Assembly: GCA_031553805.1 (NCBI GenBank)
Contig: JAVBLC010000005.1
Coordinates: 186,001 to 250,000, forward strand
Origin: JAITVB01 sp031553805
Lineage (GTDB): Bacteria; Bacteroidota; Bacteroidia; Bacteroidales; Rikenellaceae
DNA: 64,000 bases
Direction: 5' to 3'
This document shows, piece by piece, positions 33,812 through 42,279 of the stretch (position 1 is the stretch's first letter; each line of letters starts with the position of its first letter). Position numbers and translations under genes: made by a program. The notes beneath the pieces are model-generated. The model did no database searches. It saw nothing but the letters and a program-made list of their open reading frames with translations, and was not told the DNA's origin.

Positions 33812-34897
33812 TTACTTTGGCCTGATCTTTTCAATGTAGTCCGACGGGGTCATTTGCTCTTGGGCGGCGAAGATCCGGTAGAAGGTGGCGCGCGAAGTGA
33901 ACCCGCTTTCCGTCATCATCTCCTTGATGTTCTTCCCGCTGTGCCGCATCGCGGCGTTTTTGAAGTAAATTACCCTGACGTAATTCAAAAATTCACGGAA
34001 CCCACTGAATCCCCCGCTCCGAACCGCCTCCTGAATCAGTGAGATCCTCACATCGAGCGCGCTCGAAAGGTCATCGATAGAGAAAGCGGAATTTGTGAAC
34101 GATTTATTGTCCTTGAAATATGCGACGATATCGCCGAAGAGTATCTCGGCAGGCGATCGTTTGTCTATAGTCATTACTCCGGGCGGTATTCGGTAAGAGA
34201 ACGGATTTTCGACCAGCAGATGTAATATCGAATAGTAAATGAACCAAATATTGATCGCAAGTCCGAACGTATAATAAATGAACGCATTTAAGAATGCGGT
34301 ATTTAAAACATAATAAACCAGCAGGAATGCCATCGCAGCCAAGTAGACATACATTGCAGGCTTTGCCTTTCGGCGAAGTACCGGCAAGTCGTTTAAAAGC
34401 GGGATAAGAAAATAAAGAGCCGGAACAACGATGGAAATTGCAAAAACGGCAAGGCGCAATCTTACATCGGGATTACCGATATATTCCCACACCATCTCCC
34501 AGGAAGAGAGGACGGTAAACTCCCCGTTGAACAACCTGTAGGAAAAGGCGATCAACAGGATGGCGAAAACAGGCTGAACATAAAGAAGCAGCCTTAATTT
34601 TGTGATGTATCCCGGCCGCATGGAGGCCAGGGGGACCAATACGGATGCAGTGGCAAAAAACAGCCAGGTCAACATACCGGGAAGCTCCAGCAAACGATAC
34701 GGCCCCGTGTGGGGGTAAAAAGGGGCAGAAATGGATCTACCGATATCATCGAGCAGGACGAACGTAGTGATAATGATAGTCAGGATGCCCCATCGATACT
34801 TCATCTTGTTGTCTTGGGCCTTAGCGGTCACAAGGATCCCCAGGGCAAGCGCGATGACGTCAGCCAAAAGGTTGAGGTAAATGAAAAATATATTCAT
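33812..34897 (-). CDS. Membrane-anchored AraC-type regulator
   Basis: 361 aa. Residues 1-235 contain about seven transmembrane helices (FIYLNLLADVIALALGILV; LTIIITTFVLLDDIG; LLRLVVFAISIV-like; AMAFLLVYYVLNTAFLNAF). Residues about 255-360 are an AraC-like HTH (FSIDDLSSALDVRISLIQEA; NIKEMMTESGFTSRATFYRIF). 7TM-AraC sensors of this type are frequent next to fimbrial and cell-surface genes in Bacteroidales, where they respond to an unknown signal at the membrane. It lies upstream of the whole fimbrial cluster on the same strand, so it is a likely activator of it. Confidence 0.8.
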   Translation of the reverse strand: MNIFFIYLNLLADVIALALGILVTAKAQDNKMKYRWGILTIIITTFVLLDDIGRSISAPFYPHTGPYRLLELPGMLTWLFFATASVLVPLASMRPGYITKLRLLLYVQPVFAILLIAFSYRLFNGEFTVLSSWEMVWEYIGNPDVRLRLAVFAISIVVPALYFLIPLLNDLPVLRRKAKPAMYVYLAAMAFLLVYYVLNTAFLNAFIYYTFGLAINIWFIYYSILHLLVENPFSYRIPPGVMTIDKRSPAEILFGDIVAYFKDNKSFTNSAFSIDDLSSALDVRISLIQEAVRSGGFSGFREFLNYVRVIYFKNAAMRHSGKNIKEMMTESGFTSRATFYRIFAAQEQMTPSDYIEKIRPK

Positions 34898-34925
34898 ACT
34901 CTTTCCTGGTGATGCGAATCTACTG

Positions 34926-34933
34926 CAAATATA
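34926..34933 (-). promoter_or_regulatory. -7 element of the AraC-type regulator
   Basis: TATATTTG on the minus strand, 29 bp before ATG 34897. The -33 motif is not obvious. Confidence 0.45.
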
Positions 34934-35060
34934 TCAATTTTATACCAATAGTGTATTGGGGCGCTACCAGACTCGTCAGCCATAATTTCGTACGTCAGTT
35001 TACACACACTCTTTCATTCTGTTTATTATAAGGATTTTACAGTTAATTATTAAGCAAAAA

Positions 35061-35094
35061 ACAGAGAGTTGTGAGATATATCACAACTCTCTGT
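35061..35094. terminator. Perfect 14-bp bidirectional terminator at the right island edge
   Basis: ACAGAGAGTTGTGA / TCACAACTCTCTGT with a 6-nt loop, A-run before and T-run after. It lies 23 bp from the right tRNA-like relic. The remaining intergenic DNA (34934-35060 and 35144-35271) has no visible gene. Confidence 0.8.
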
Positions 35095-35117
35095 TTATCA
35101 ATATCCCATACATTTTG

Positions 35118-35143
35118 GAGCGGAAAACGAATACCAAACCCGC
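35118..35143 (-). repeat. Right 26-bp tRNA-Gly 3'-end-like relic
   Basis: Matches 25028-25053 at 24 of 26 positions, in the same orientation. The T loop is altered (TTTGGTA instead of TTCGATA), so it is more decayed. With the left copy it brackets a 10.1-kb stretch. Confidence 0.6.
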
Positions 35144-35271
35144 CCGGGCATCGACAACACGCTGCACAACCCTGCACAAAATCGGATTGAGGCCCCTACT
35201 ATACTTGGGGGAGGGGATTTTGTTGGTACAATAATTGTCCGTTGATTTTCGAAGCAAACCACAACCCTGAT

Positions 35272-36018
35272 ATGAAAACTTTCACCAGCGATCTTTCCGG
35301 CAAAACTTTTCCTGTGACCCAGATCGTTCACGCAAACGCAATCCGCTCCGCCATCCTCGACATGATGCGCAAGAACACGCCCGGCCCGATCGAGGTCATT
35401 TCCATGAGTGAATTAGCCGATTACCGCCAGCGCTACATCGAGTCCTCGCTCAAAGCCGAACTCGACACCCTCACCTCGCTCGAAAAAGAGGTGCTCGAGA
35501 AGATGAAACGGCACGAACTGGTATCGGACAACATCGAAGCAGAATGGTCCAAGCACTACACCCTCGGGCAGCGCGTGGCCGACAAGGTAGCCGCTTTCGG
35601 GGGGAGTTGGCGGTTCATCATCATCTTTTGCTCCTTCATCGGCCTGTGGATCACGGTCAACATAATCGCCTTGTTTTCGAAAAATTTCGACCCCTACCCC
35701 TTCATCCTGCTTAACCTGATGCTATCGTGCCTGGCTGCGTTGCAGGCGCCGGTAATTATGATGAGCCAGAACCGATCGGAAGAAAAGGACCGTGAACGCG
35801 CCCGCGAGGACTACAAAGTCAACCTCAAGTCGGAAATCGAGATCCAGGCCCTCCACGAAAAGATCGACCACCTGATCATCAACCAACAGGGCCGACTGTT
35901 CGAGATTCAGAACATCCAGGTCGAAATGCTGCGGGAAATCCTCGATGAAATATCCGTATCGGGCGCGGCAAAACCCAGAACCAAAAAGCCGACATCCCCC
36001 TCCACTACCGGACAGTGA
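35272..36018 (+). CDS. DUF1003 membrane protein
   Basis: 248 aa from ATG 35272 (MKTFTSDLSGKTFPVTQ). LGQRVADKVAAFGGSWRFII starts the DUF1003 domain, with two transmembrane helices (IIIFCSFIGLWITVNIIALF; FILLNLMLSCLAALQAPVI) and the signature MMSQNRSEEKDRERAREDY after them, as in the family. A helical N-terminal part with charged repeats (LTSLEKEVLEKMKRHEL) precedes it. Function unknown. The stop overlaps the GH3 stop by 14 bp (convergent). Confidence 0.85.
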   Translation: MKTFTSDLSGKTFPVTQIVHANAIRSAILDMMRKNTPGPIEVISMSELADYRQRYIESSLKAELDTLTSLEKEVLEKMKRHELVSDNIEAEWSKHYTLGQRVADKVAAFGGSWRFIIIFCSFIGLWITVNIIALFSKNFDPYPFILLNLMLSCLAALQAPVIMMSQNRSEEKDRERAREDYKVNLKSEIEIQALHEKIDHLIINQQGRLFEIQNIQVEMLREILDEISVSGAAKPRTKKPTSPSTTGQ

Positions 36019-38221
36019 TCCGGGCCGCTCCCCTGACGTCGGCAGACGATGCGGCTACCGACAGCGTATATTCATCGGCGGCGAGCACCCAACGGCCCGC
36101 GCGGTCGTCATAGCAGGCCAGGTCCGACGTGTTGACGCTGATCGTGACCTGCTGCGTCTGGCCCGGCTGCAGGAACACTTTTTGAAATGCCTTTAGCTCT
36201 TTGGGCGGGCGGGGCAAGGCCGGATTCTTCTGCGTGGCATAGACCTGCACCGTTTCGGCTCCGGCGCGACGGCCCGTGTTTTTCAGGGCGAGGGTGATCT
36301 GTACAGTTTCGCCGGGCGCATAAACCGGCTTATCGACCGACACCTTTCCGTATTCGAACGTCGTATAGGAAAGGCCATAGCCGAACGGGAACTCCGGCGC
36401 GATCTGCCGGGCGTCGTACCAGCGGTAACCGACAAAAATATCTTCTTTGTAGTATTGGTTAATGCTGTCGCCGGGATAGGACTCGCGTCCATAAAAATGT
36501 GCCCCGACGTCTTCGAGCCGTTTCGGGAAAGTAAACGGCAGGCGGCCCGAAGGATTGACGTCGCCGGAAACGACAGCGGCCGTCGCAGGGCCAGCCTCCG
36601 AGCCGAGGTACCACGACTGGATCACGCCCGGCACTCGGTCGAGCCACGGCATCGCCACGGCGTTACCACTAATGAGAATGATTCCCAAATTCTTATTAAC
36701 GCTGAAAATTTCTTCGATCAACCGATCCTGGCCGAAAGGCAGCCCAAGCCCCTTGCGGTCGCCCGCCTCGCAATCCTGCTCGTGGTTCTTGTTGAGCCCC
36801 CCAATGAACAGCACCGCATCGGCCCCACGCGCCAAGCGCACCGCTTCGCGCACCAGCGAGTCGGCATCAAACGGCGACGGGTTGACCCGTCCGTAGGACG
36901 GTGGCCCCGAGGCATAGCCCATCGTATAAACAATGCGGTCGGCCCCATATTTTTCGATCAGCCCGGCCAGGGGCGAAATCTCGTTTTTCGGTTTTAGTTC
37001 CGACGATCCGCCCCCGGCAGTCAGCACGCGCGTGGCATTTTCGCCGATCACGGCGATCGTTTTGTATCGTTCGACCGGGATCGGAAAAAAGTCCCGGTCG
37101 TTTTTCAACAGCACGATCCCCTCCTCGGCCACGCGGCGGGCCACGGCGGCATGCCCGGGCGAAGCCAGGCTTCCGAAGGGGCGGTTGCGGGCCATCGACG
37201 TGCGGAAAGTCAGCCGCAGCACGCGGCGCACCTTTTCATTCAATAACGCTACATCATACTTCCCATTAATAATTCCTTCGTAAAACGGCCAGGCGAGGTA
37301 GTAACCGTCGTAAGCGTTCGGGCGATTCACGGTGAGTCCGTCAGATCCGGTGCCCATCTCGATGTCGAGGCCGTTGCGCACCGCCTGGTCGGTGTCGTGT
37401 GCCCCGCCCCAATCGGTGACCACCGCTCCGTCGAAGCCCCACTCTTCCTTGAGGATCTTATTGAGCAGCACGTCGTTGTGACAACACCACTCACCCAGGT
37501 ATTTGTTATACGCCCCCATCATCGTCCACGCGCTACCCTCCTGCACCGCCGCACGAAACGCCGGCAGATAGATCTCGCGCAGCGCCCGTTCGCTCACCAC
37601 CACGTTGATGTGGCCGCGCCACACTTCCTGATTGTTCAGCGCATAGTGTTTTACGGAAACCGCCACGCCATTCCGCTGAACGCCTTGCACATAAGGCACG
37701 ACCATCCGCGAAGCGAGCCACGGATCTTCGCCCAGGTACTCGAAATTGCGGCCGTTGAGCGGCGTGCGGTAAATATTCACGCCCGGGCCGAGGATCACGT
37801 CCTTGTTCCGGAAACGGGCCTCTTCGCCCAACGCGTTGCCATATTCGTAGGCCAATTCGGGATTAAACGTCGCCGCCAGGCAGGTCAGTGCCGGGAAAGC
37901 GGTACACGAATCGTTCGTCCAACCGGCCCATTTCCAACTGTCCCACTCAATCTCCTGACGCACGCCGTGGGGGCCGTCACTCATGTGCAACTCCGGAATC
38001 CCGAGGCGCGGACAGCCGGGGGTCGTGAATTTGGATTGGGCGTGGATCATCGCGATCTTTTCGGGGAGCGTCATCCGCGACAAGGCGTCTTCTACCCTCT
38101 CTTCGATCGGGCGGGTTTCGTCGAGGTAAACCGGCAGCGGTTTTTGTGAAGAGAGCAGGAACGCGCTTCCCAACAGAAGCAAAACGCCAAAAATCTTAAA
38201 AAATCTAAAAAAAACTTTCAT
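36005..38221 (-). CDS. Exported glycoside hydrolase family 3 (beta-glucosidase/xylosidase)
   Basis: 738 aa. An N-terminal hydrophobic segment (FKIFGVLLLLGSAFLLSS) serves as signal. The GH3 N domain (LGIPELHMSDGPHGVRQE), catalytic nucleophile segment VVTDWGGAHDTD, GH3 C domain (VLLKNDRDFFPIPVERYK; LFIGGLNKNHEQDCEAGDR containing the candidate acid/base Glu) and a fibronectin III-like C-terminus (FPFGYGLSYTTFEYGKV; TVQVYATQKNPALPRPPKE) are complete. The family removes terminal glucose or xylose from beta-linked oligosaccharides, probably in the periplasm here. Divergent from the GH31 gene. Confidence 0.9.
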   Translation of the reverse strand: MKVFFRFFKIFGVLLLLGSAFLLSSQKPLPVYLDETRPIEERVEDALSRMTLPEKIAMIHAQSKFTTPGCPRLGIPELHMSDGPHGVRQEIEWDSWKWAGWTNDSCTAFPALTCLAATFNPELAYEYGNALGEEARFRNKDVILGPGVNIYRTPLNGRNFEYLGEDPWLASRMVVPYVQGVQRNGVAVSVKHYALNNQEVWRGHINVVVSERALREIYLPAFRAAVQEGSAWTMMGAYNKYLGEWCCHNDVLLNKILKEEWGFDGAVVTDWGGAHDTDQAVRNGLDIEMGTGSDGLTVNRPNAYDGYYLAWPFYEGIINGKYDVALLNEKVRRVLRLTFRTSMARNRPFGSLASPGHAAVARRVAEEGIVLLKNDRDFFPIPVERYKTIAVIGENATRVLTAGGGSSELKPKNEISPLAGLIEKYGADRIVYTMGYASGPPSYGRVNPSPFDADSLVREAVRLARGADAVLFIGGLNKNHEQDCEAGDRKGLGLPFGQDRLIEEIFSVNKNLGIILISGNAVAMPWLDRVPGVIQSWYLGSEAGPATAAVVSGDVNPSGRLPFTFPKRLEDVGAHFYGRESYPGDSINQYYKEDIFVGYRWYDARQIAPEFPFGYGLSYTTFEYGKVSVDKPVYAPGETVQITLALKNTGRRAGAETVQVYATQKNPALPRPPKELKAFQKVFLQPGQTQQVTISVNTSDLACYDDRAGRWVLAADEYTLSVAASSADVRGAARITVR

Positions 38222-38240
38222 GGGCAGGTGGGTTATCGAA

Positions 38241-38248
38241 CAAATATA
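38241..38248 (-). promoter_or_regulatory. -7 element of the GH3 gene
   Basis: TATATTTG on the minus strand, 20 bp before ATG 38221, in the 65-bp GH3/GH31 divergent gap. Confidence 0.5.
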
Positions 38249-38286
38249 ATAATTTTACGACATAACCCGCTAACCCGCCACGGACG

Positions 38287-41157
38287 ATGAAACGACTCTC
38301 CCTGCTCCCCCTGGCCTGCTGCCTGTTGCTGGCGGCGTGCAACCCCGTGCGCATGGACGACCGGGGCGTGACCATCCGGCTCAAGGAGCGCCTGGCGGGC
38401 GGCCCTCGGCTGCTGCGGCTCGAGGTCGTGTCGGAAGACATTATCCGCGTGATGGCCACACCGGCACGCGAATTTGCGCCGGACGAAAGCCTGATCGCCT
38501 GCTACTCGCCCGAATCGGGTCCCGACTGGTGGGGCACCCGACAGGGTAAGGAGGAGTTGGTGCTGGAAACGCCCACGCTCAATGTCACGGTGTCGCTCCG
38601 CACGGGCGAAATGACCTTTACGGATCGGCTGGGCAACGTGCTGCTACGCGAAGTCGCGGGGGGAGGAAAAACATTTTCGCCGATTGAAATCGACGGATCG
38701 AAATTATACTCTTTCCGGCAGGTTTTCGAATCGCCTGGCGACGAGGCGTTTTACGGACTGGGACAACACCAGTCCGACGAGTTTAACTACAAGGGGCGCA
38801 ACGAAACGCTTTTTCAGTATAACACCAAAGTGTCGGTGCCGTTTGTCGTGTCGAGTTTCAACTACGGATTACTCTGGGACAATTATTCGCTCACCCGCTG
38901 GGGCGATCCGCGCGATTACGCCGACCTCGACCAGTTTTCGCTATATGACCGCGACGGGAACCCGGGCGGGTTGACGGCAACCTACGTCCCGGCCAAAGAC
39001 CCTGAAACAGGCACCGTGGTGCGGGTCGAAAAGACGATCGACTACGAAAACCTCGAAACGGTCAAAAAATTTCCGGAAGGGTTTTCGCTGAGTAATTCGA
39101 CAGTTACCTGGGAGGGCGAAATCGAATCACGAGAGTCCGGAAAGCACTTCTTTAAATTATATTACGCCGGTTATATAAAGCTCTACATAAACGATGATCT
39201 GATCGTCCCGGAACGGTGGCGCACGGCGTGGAATCCCAATAGTTACAAATTCAACCTGGACTTACAGGCCGGTCGACGCTACAACATCCGGATCGAGTGG
39301 CGGCCCGACGGCAGCACGTCTTATCTCGGCTTGAAAGCCCTTTCCCCCGTAGATCCGGAAGAGCAAGGCCGCATTTCGTTGTGGTCGGAAGCGGGCAAGC
39401 AGATGGATTTTTATTTCATTCACGGCGAAAATCCGGACAAAGTTATTTCCGGCTACCGCACCGTCACCGGCAAAGCCCAGATAATGCCCCGCTGGTCGAT
39501 GGGCTTCTGGCAGAGCCGCGAACGGTATAAAACCCAGGCGCAACTGCTTGAAGTGTTACGCGAATTCAGGGCACACAAAATTCCGATTGACAATATCGTA
39601 CAAGATTGGTCGTACTGGCCCGAAGATGCTTGGGGAAGCCACGATTTCGACCCGGCACGCTATCCCGATCCGCAGGCAATGGTCGATTCGGTCCATGCAC
39701 TCGGGGCCCGCATTATGATCTCCGTTTGGCCCAAATTTTACCGTACGACCGAGCATTACAAACAGTTTGACGAGCACGGCTGGATCTACCGCCGCGCGGT
39801 GCAGGACAGCGTCCGCGACTGGATCGGGCGGGGCTATATCGGCTCGTTCTATGACGCTTACAGCGCCGGGGCCCGCAAATTGTTCTGGCAACAGATGGAC
39901 GAAAAACTGGCCCGCTACGGCTTTGACGCCTGGTGGATGGACGCGCCCGAGCCCGACATCCTGTCGAACGCCGGCATCGATTACCGCAAAGCGCTGATGA
40001 ACCCGACGGCCTTGGGGTCATCGACCGAATTTTTCAACGCTTACGGACTCATGAATGCTAAAGGCATTTACGAAGGGCAGCGCCGGATAGGCATCGGCGC
40101 CGGCGGCCCGGACAAAACCGTCGAGAAACGCGTTTTCCTACTCACCCGCAGCGGCTTCGCCGGGTCGCAGCGTTACGCCGCCGCTATTTGGAGCGGCGAC
40201 ATCGCCACCCGGTGGGAAGACATGAAGGCACAAATCACCGCCGGCCTCAATTTTTCGATTTCCGGAAATCCCTATTGGACAATGGACAACGGCGGTTTCT
40301 GTGTCGAAAAACGCTACGAAAAAGCGGTCGAAGGATCGGAAGATATGGACGAATGGCGCGAGCTGAACGTCCGCTGGCACCAGTTCGGGGCTTTTGTTCC
40401 GCTGTTCCGCACGCATGGGCAATACCCTTTCCGGGAAGTATGGAACGTCGCCCCGGAAAGCCATCCGGCCTACTCCATCATGGTCGACTACACAAAGTTA
40501 CGTTACCGGCTGATGCCCTATATCTATTCGCTCTGCGGCAAAGTGTGGCTCGACGACTATACGATCATGCGCCCGTTGGCGATGGATTTTTCGGCAGACC
40601 CGTGGGCGGGCCACATCGGCGACCAGTATATGTTCGGCCCGTCGCTGATGGTGTGTCCCGTTTACGAATACAAAGCCCGCACGCGCAAGGTTTACCTGCC
40701 CGAGCGGATCGGGTGGTATGATTTTTATACTGGAAAATGTATTGACGGCGCCCACCGATTTGACGCCGGCGCCCCGCTGAGCCTTATGCCCATCTACGTC
40801 CCCGCCGGATCGATCATCCCTGCCGGCGGCCCGGTGCAGAGCACCGCCGAACCGCAGCGCGACCTGACAATCTATGTTTATGAAGGCAGCGAAGCCTCGT
40901 TCGACCTCTACGAAGACGACGGGATCAGCTACGGCTACGAGGACGAGGCCTATTCGCGCATCCGCATTACCTGGAACCAGCTGGAACGAACGCTGACCGT
41001 CGGCCGGCGCGAAGGCAGCTACCCGGGCTACGCTTCCGAACGAACGTTTTCGGTGGTGACCGTCAGCCCTGCGAAACCGGCGGCTTTCGGCGACCTTCCG
41101 GCCCGTGCCGTCCGCATCAGCTACGACGGCAAGGCACAAACCATCAAAATACCCTAA
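38287..41157 (+). CDS. Lipoprotein GH31 alpha-xylosidase-like enzyme with PA14 insert
   Basis: 956 aa. Signal with lipobox LLLAAC (MKRLSLLPLACCLLLAAC), so probably an outer-membrane or periplasm-facing lipoprotein. N-terminal beta-sandwich, then a PA14-like insert at about 228-385 (VTWEGEIESRESGKHFFKLY; YIKLYINDDLIVPERWRTAW; RIEWRPDGSTSYLGLKAL). The TIM barrel follows: nucleophile segment GFDAWWMDAPEPD, RSGFAGSQRYAAAIWSGDI with the acid/base Asp, and GGFCVEKRYEK. The PA14 insert and lipobox match the layout of Bacteroides ovatus BoGH31A from the xyloglucan locus. Alpha-xylosidase is the best guess; alpha-glucosidase remains possible. Confidence 0.85.
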   Translation: MKRLSLLPLACCLLLAACNPVRMDDRGVTIRLKERLAGGPRLLRLEVVSEDIIRVMATPAREFAPDESLIACYSPESGPDWWGTRQGKEELVLETPTLNVTVSLRTGEMTFTDRLGNVLLREVAGGGKTFSPIEIDGSKLYSFRQVFESPGDEAFYGLGQHQSDEFNYKGRNETLFQYNTKVSVPFVVSSFNYGLLWDNYSLTRWGDPRDYADLDQFSLYDRDGNPGGLTATYVPAKDPETGTVVRVEKTIDYENLETVKKFPEGFSLSNSTVTWEGEIESRESGKHFFKLYYAGYIKLYINDDLIVPERWRTAWNPNSYKFNLDLQAGRRYNIRIEWRPDGSTSYLGLKALSPVDPEEQGRISLWSEAGKQMDFYFIHGENPDKVISGYRTVTGKAQIMPRWSMGFWQSRERYKTQAQLLEVLREFRAHKIPIDNIVQDWSYWPEDAWGSHDFDPARYPDPQAMVDSVHALGARIMISVWPKFYRTTEHYKQFDEHGWIYRRAVQDSVRDWIGRGYIGSFYDAYSAGARKLFWQQMDEKLARYGFDAWWMDAPEPDILSNAGIDYRKALMNPTALGSSTEFFNAYGLMNAKGIYEGQRRIGIGAGGPDKTVEKRVFLLTRSGFAGSQRYAAAIWSGDIATRWEDMKAQITAGLNFSISGNPYWTMDNGGFCVEKRYEKAVEGSEDMDEWRELNVRWHQFGAFVPLFRTHGQYPFREVWNVAPESHPAYSIMVDYTKLRYRLMPYIYSLCGKVWLDDYTIMRPLAMDFSADPWAGHIGDQYMFGPSLMVCPVYEYKARTRKVYLPERIGWYDFYTGKCIDGAHRFDAGAPLSLMPIYVPAGSIIPAGGPVQSTAEPQRDLTIYVYEGSEASFDLYEDDGISYGYEDEAYSRIRITWNQLERTLTVGRREGSYPGYASERTFSVVTVSPAKPAAFGDLPARAVRISYDGKAQTIKIP

Positions 41158-41220
41158 CCTGTCGAAAACCTTGGCCCGGATTTTGTCCCGGCACCGAGCG
41201 ACACAAGAAACCACAACCTT

Positions 41221-42267
41221 ATGGACCGCAACCAGCAACAACAACACAATGCTTTCTTCCGCCAACTGATCTTCCTGGGGGTACTGATCGTCACCGCATT
41301 GATTATTTTCAAGCAACTGATCTTTTTCATCGGGGCTTTCCTCGGGGCGATCACGATCTATATAGTGTTCCGCAACGTATTCTTCCGGCTGACCGAACAA
41401 CATAAATGGAAACGGTGGGTCGCTTCACTGACGATGGTATTGGCCATCACGATCGTATTGCTCGGGATCGGGTTCCTGGTGTTCGAGGTGACCGCCTCGC
41501 AAATTCCGTCGGTCGACACGTCGCGCATCGTGACCAAATTCCGGCTGTGGATCGACGAGGTCAACCGCGATTTCGGGTTTAAGATCCTGTCCGAGAACAT
41601 CCTGGGGCAGATCTCCGGAGTGCTCACCAAGGGAGTTTCGACGGCGCTGAACACTACCTACAGCTTTGCAGCCAACACGTTTATGACCCTGGTGATCCTC
41701 TATTTTATGTTTGCCAACGCACGCGCAATGGAGGCCAAGATCCTCGAATACGAACCGTTCAAGGGCGAAAGCCTCGAAATGGTCAAGCAGGAAGTGAAAA
41801 ACATGATCTTCTCGAACGCCGTAGTGATCCCGGTGGTGATGTTCGGACAGGGACTGGTCGCTACGTTGATCTACTGGGTGCTGGGGGTCGACAATGCTGT
41901 TTTTTGGGCCTTCCTTACGGCGTTTTGCGGGCTGATCCCGATGGTAGGGACGGCCATCGTCAGCGTGCCGCTGGGCATCTATATGATCACCTCGGGCGGC
42001 GTGTGGCAAGGATTGGTGCTGATCGCCTGCGGCCTGCTGATCATCGCCAACGTCGACAACCTGATCCGTATCGTGATGATGCAGCGCGTGGCCGATACCC
42101 ATCCGCTGATCGTCATTTTCGGGGTCATCCTCGGGATTCCGCTCTTCGGTTTTTGGGGGATTATTTTCGGCCCGTTGCTCATTTCGGGTTTCCTGCTGCT
42201 GATCAAGATCTACTACCGCGAATACGGTTTGTTAAAATCGCGCAAGCCGCAACCACCGTGTGAATAA
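41221..42267 (+). CDS. AI-2E family transporter-like permease
   Basis: 348 aa. Eight or so transmembrane segments, including FLGVLIVTALIIFKQLIFFI and FIGAFLGAITIYIVFRNVFF. The family's central loop (DFGFKILSENILGQISG), conserved FCGLIPMVGTAIVSVPLGIY and C-terminal HPLIVIFGVILGIPLFGFWG are present. Members of this family export autoinducer-2, move Na+/H+, or are uncharacterised, so the substrate is open. It starts 63 bp after GH31 and 12 bp before the AsmA-like gene. Confidence 0.85.
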   Translation: MDRNQQQQHNAFFRQLIFLGVLIVTALIIFKQLIFFIGAFLGAITIYIVFRNVFFRLTEQHKWKRWVASLTMVLAITIVLLGIGFLVFEVTASQIPSVDTSRIVTKFRLWIDEVNRDFGFKILSENILGQISGVLTKGVSTALNTTYSFAANTFMTLVILYFMFANARAMEAKILEYEPFKGESLEMVKQEVKNMIFSNAVVIPVVMFGQGLVATLIYWVLGVDNAVFWAFLTAFCGLIPMVGTAIVSVPLGIYMITSGGVWQGLVLIACGLLIIANVDNLIRIVMMQRVADTHPLIVIFGVILGIPLFGFWGIIFGPLLISGFLLLIKIYYREYGLLKSRKPQPPCE

Positions 42268-42279
42268 AACACATTCTGA

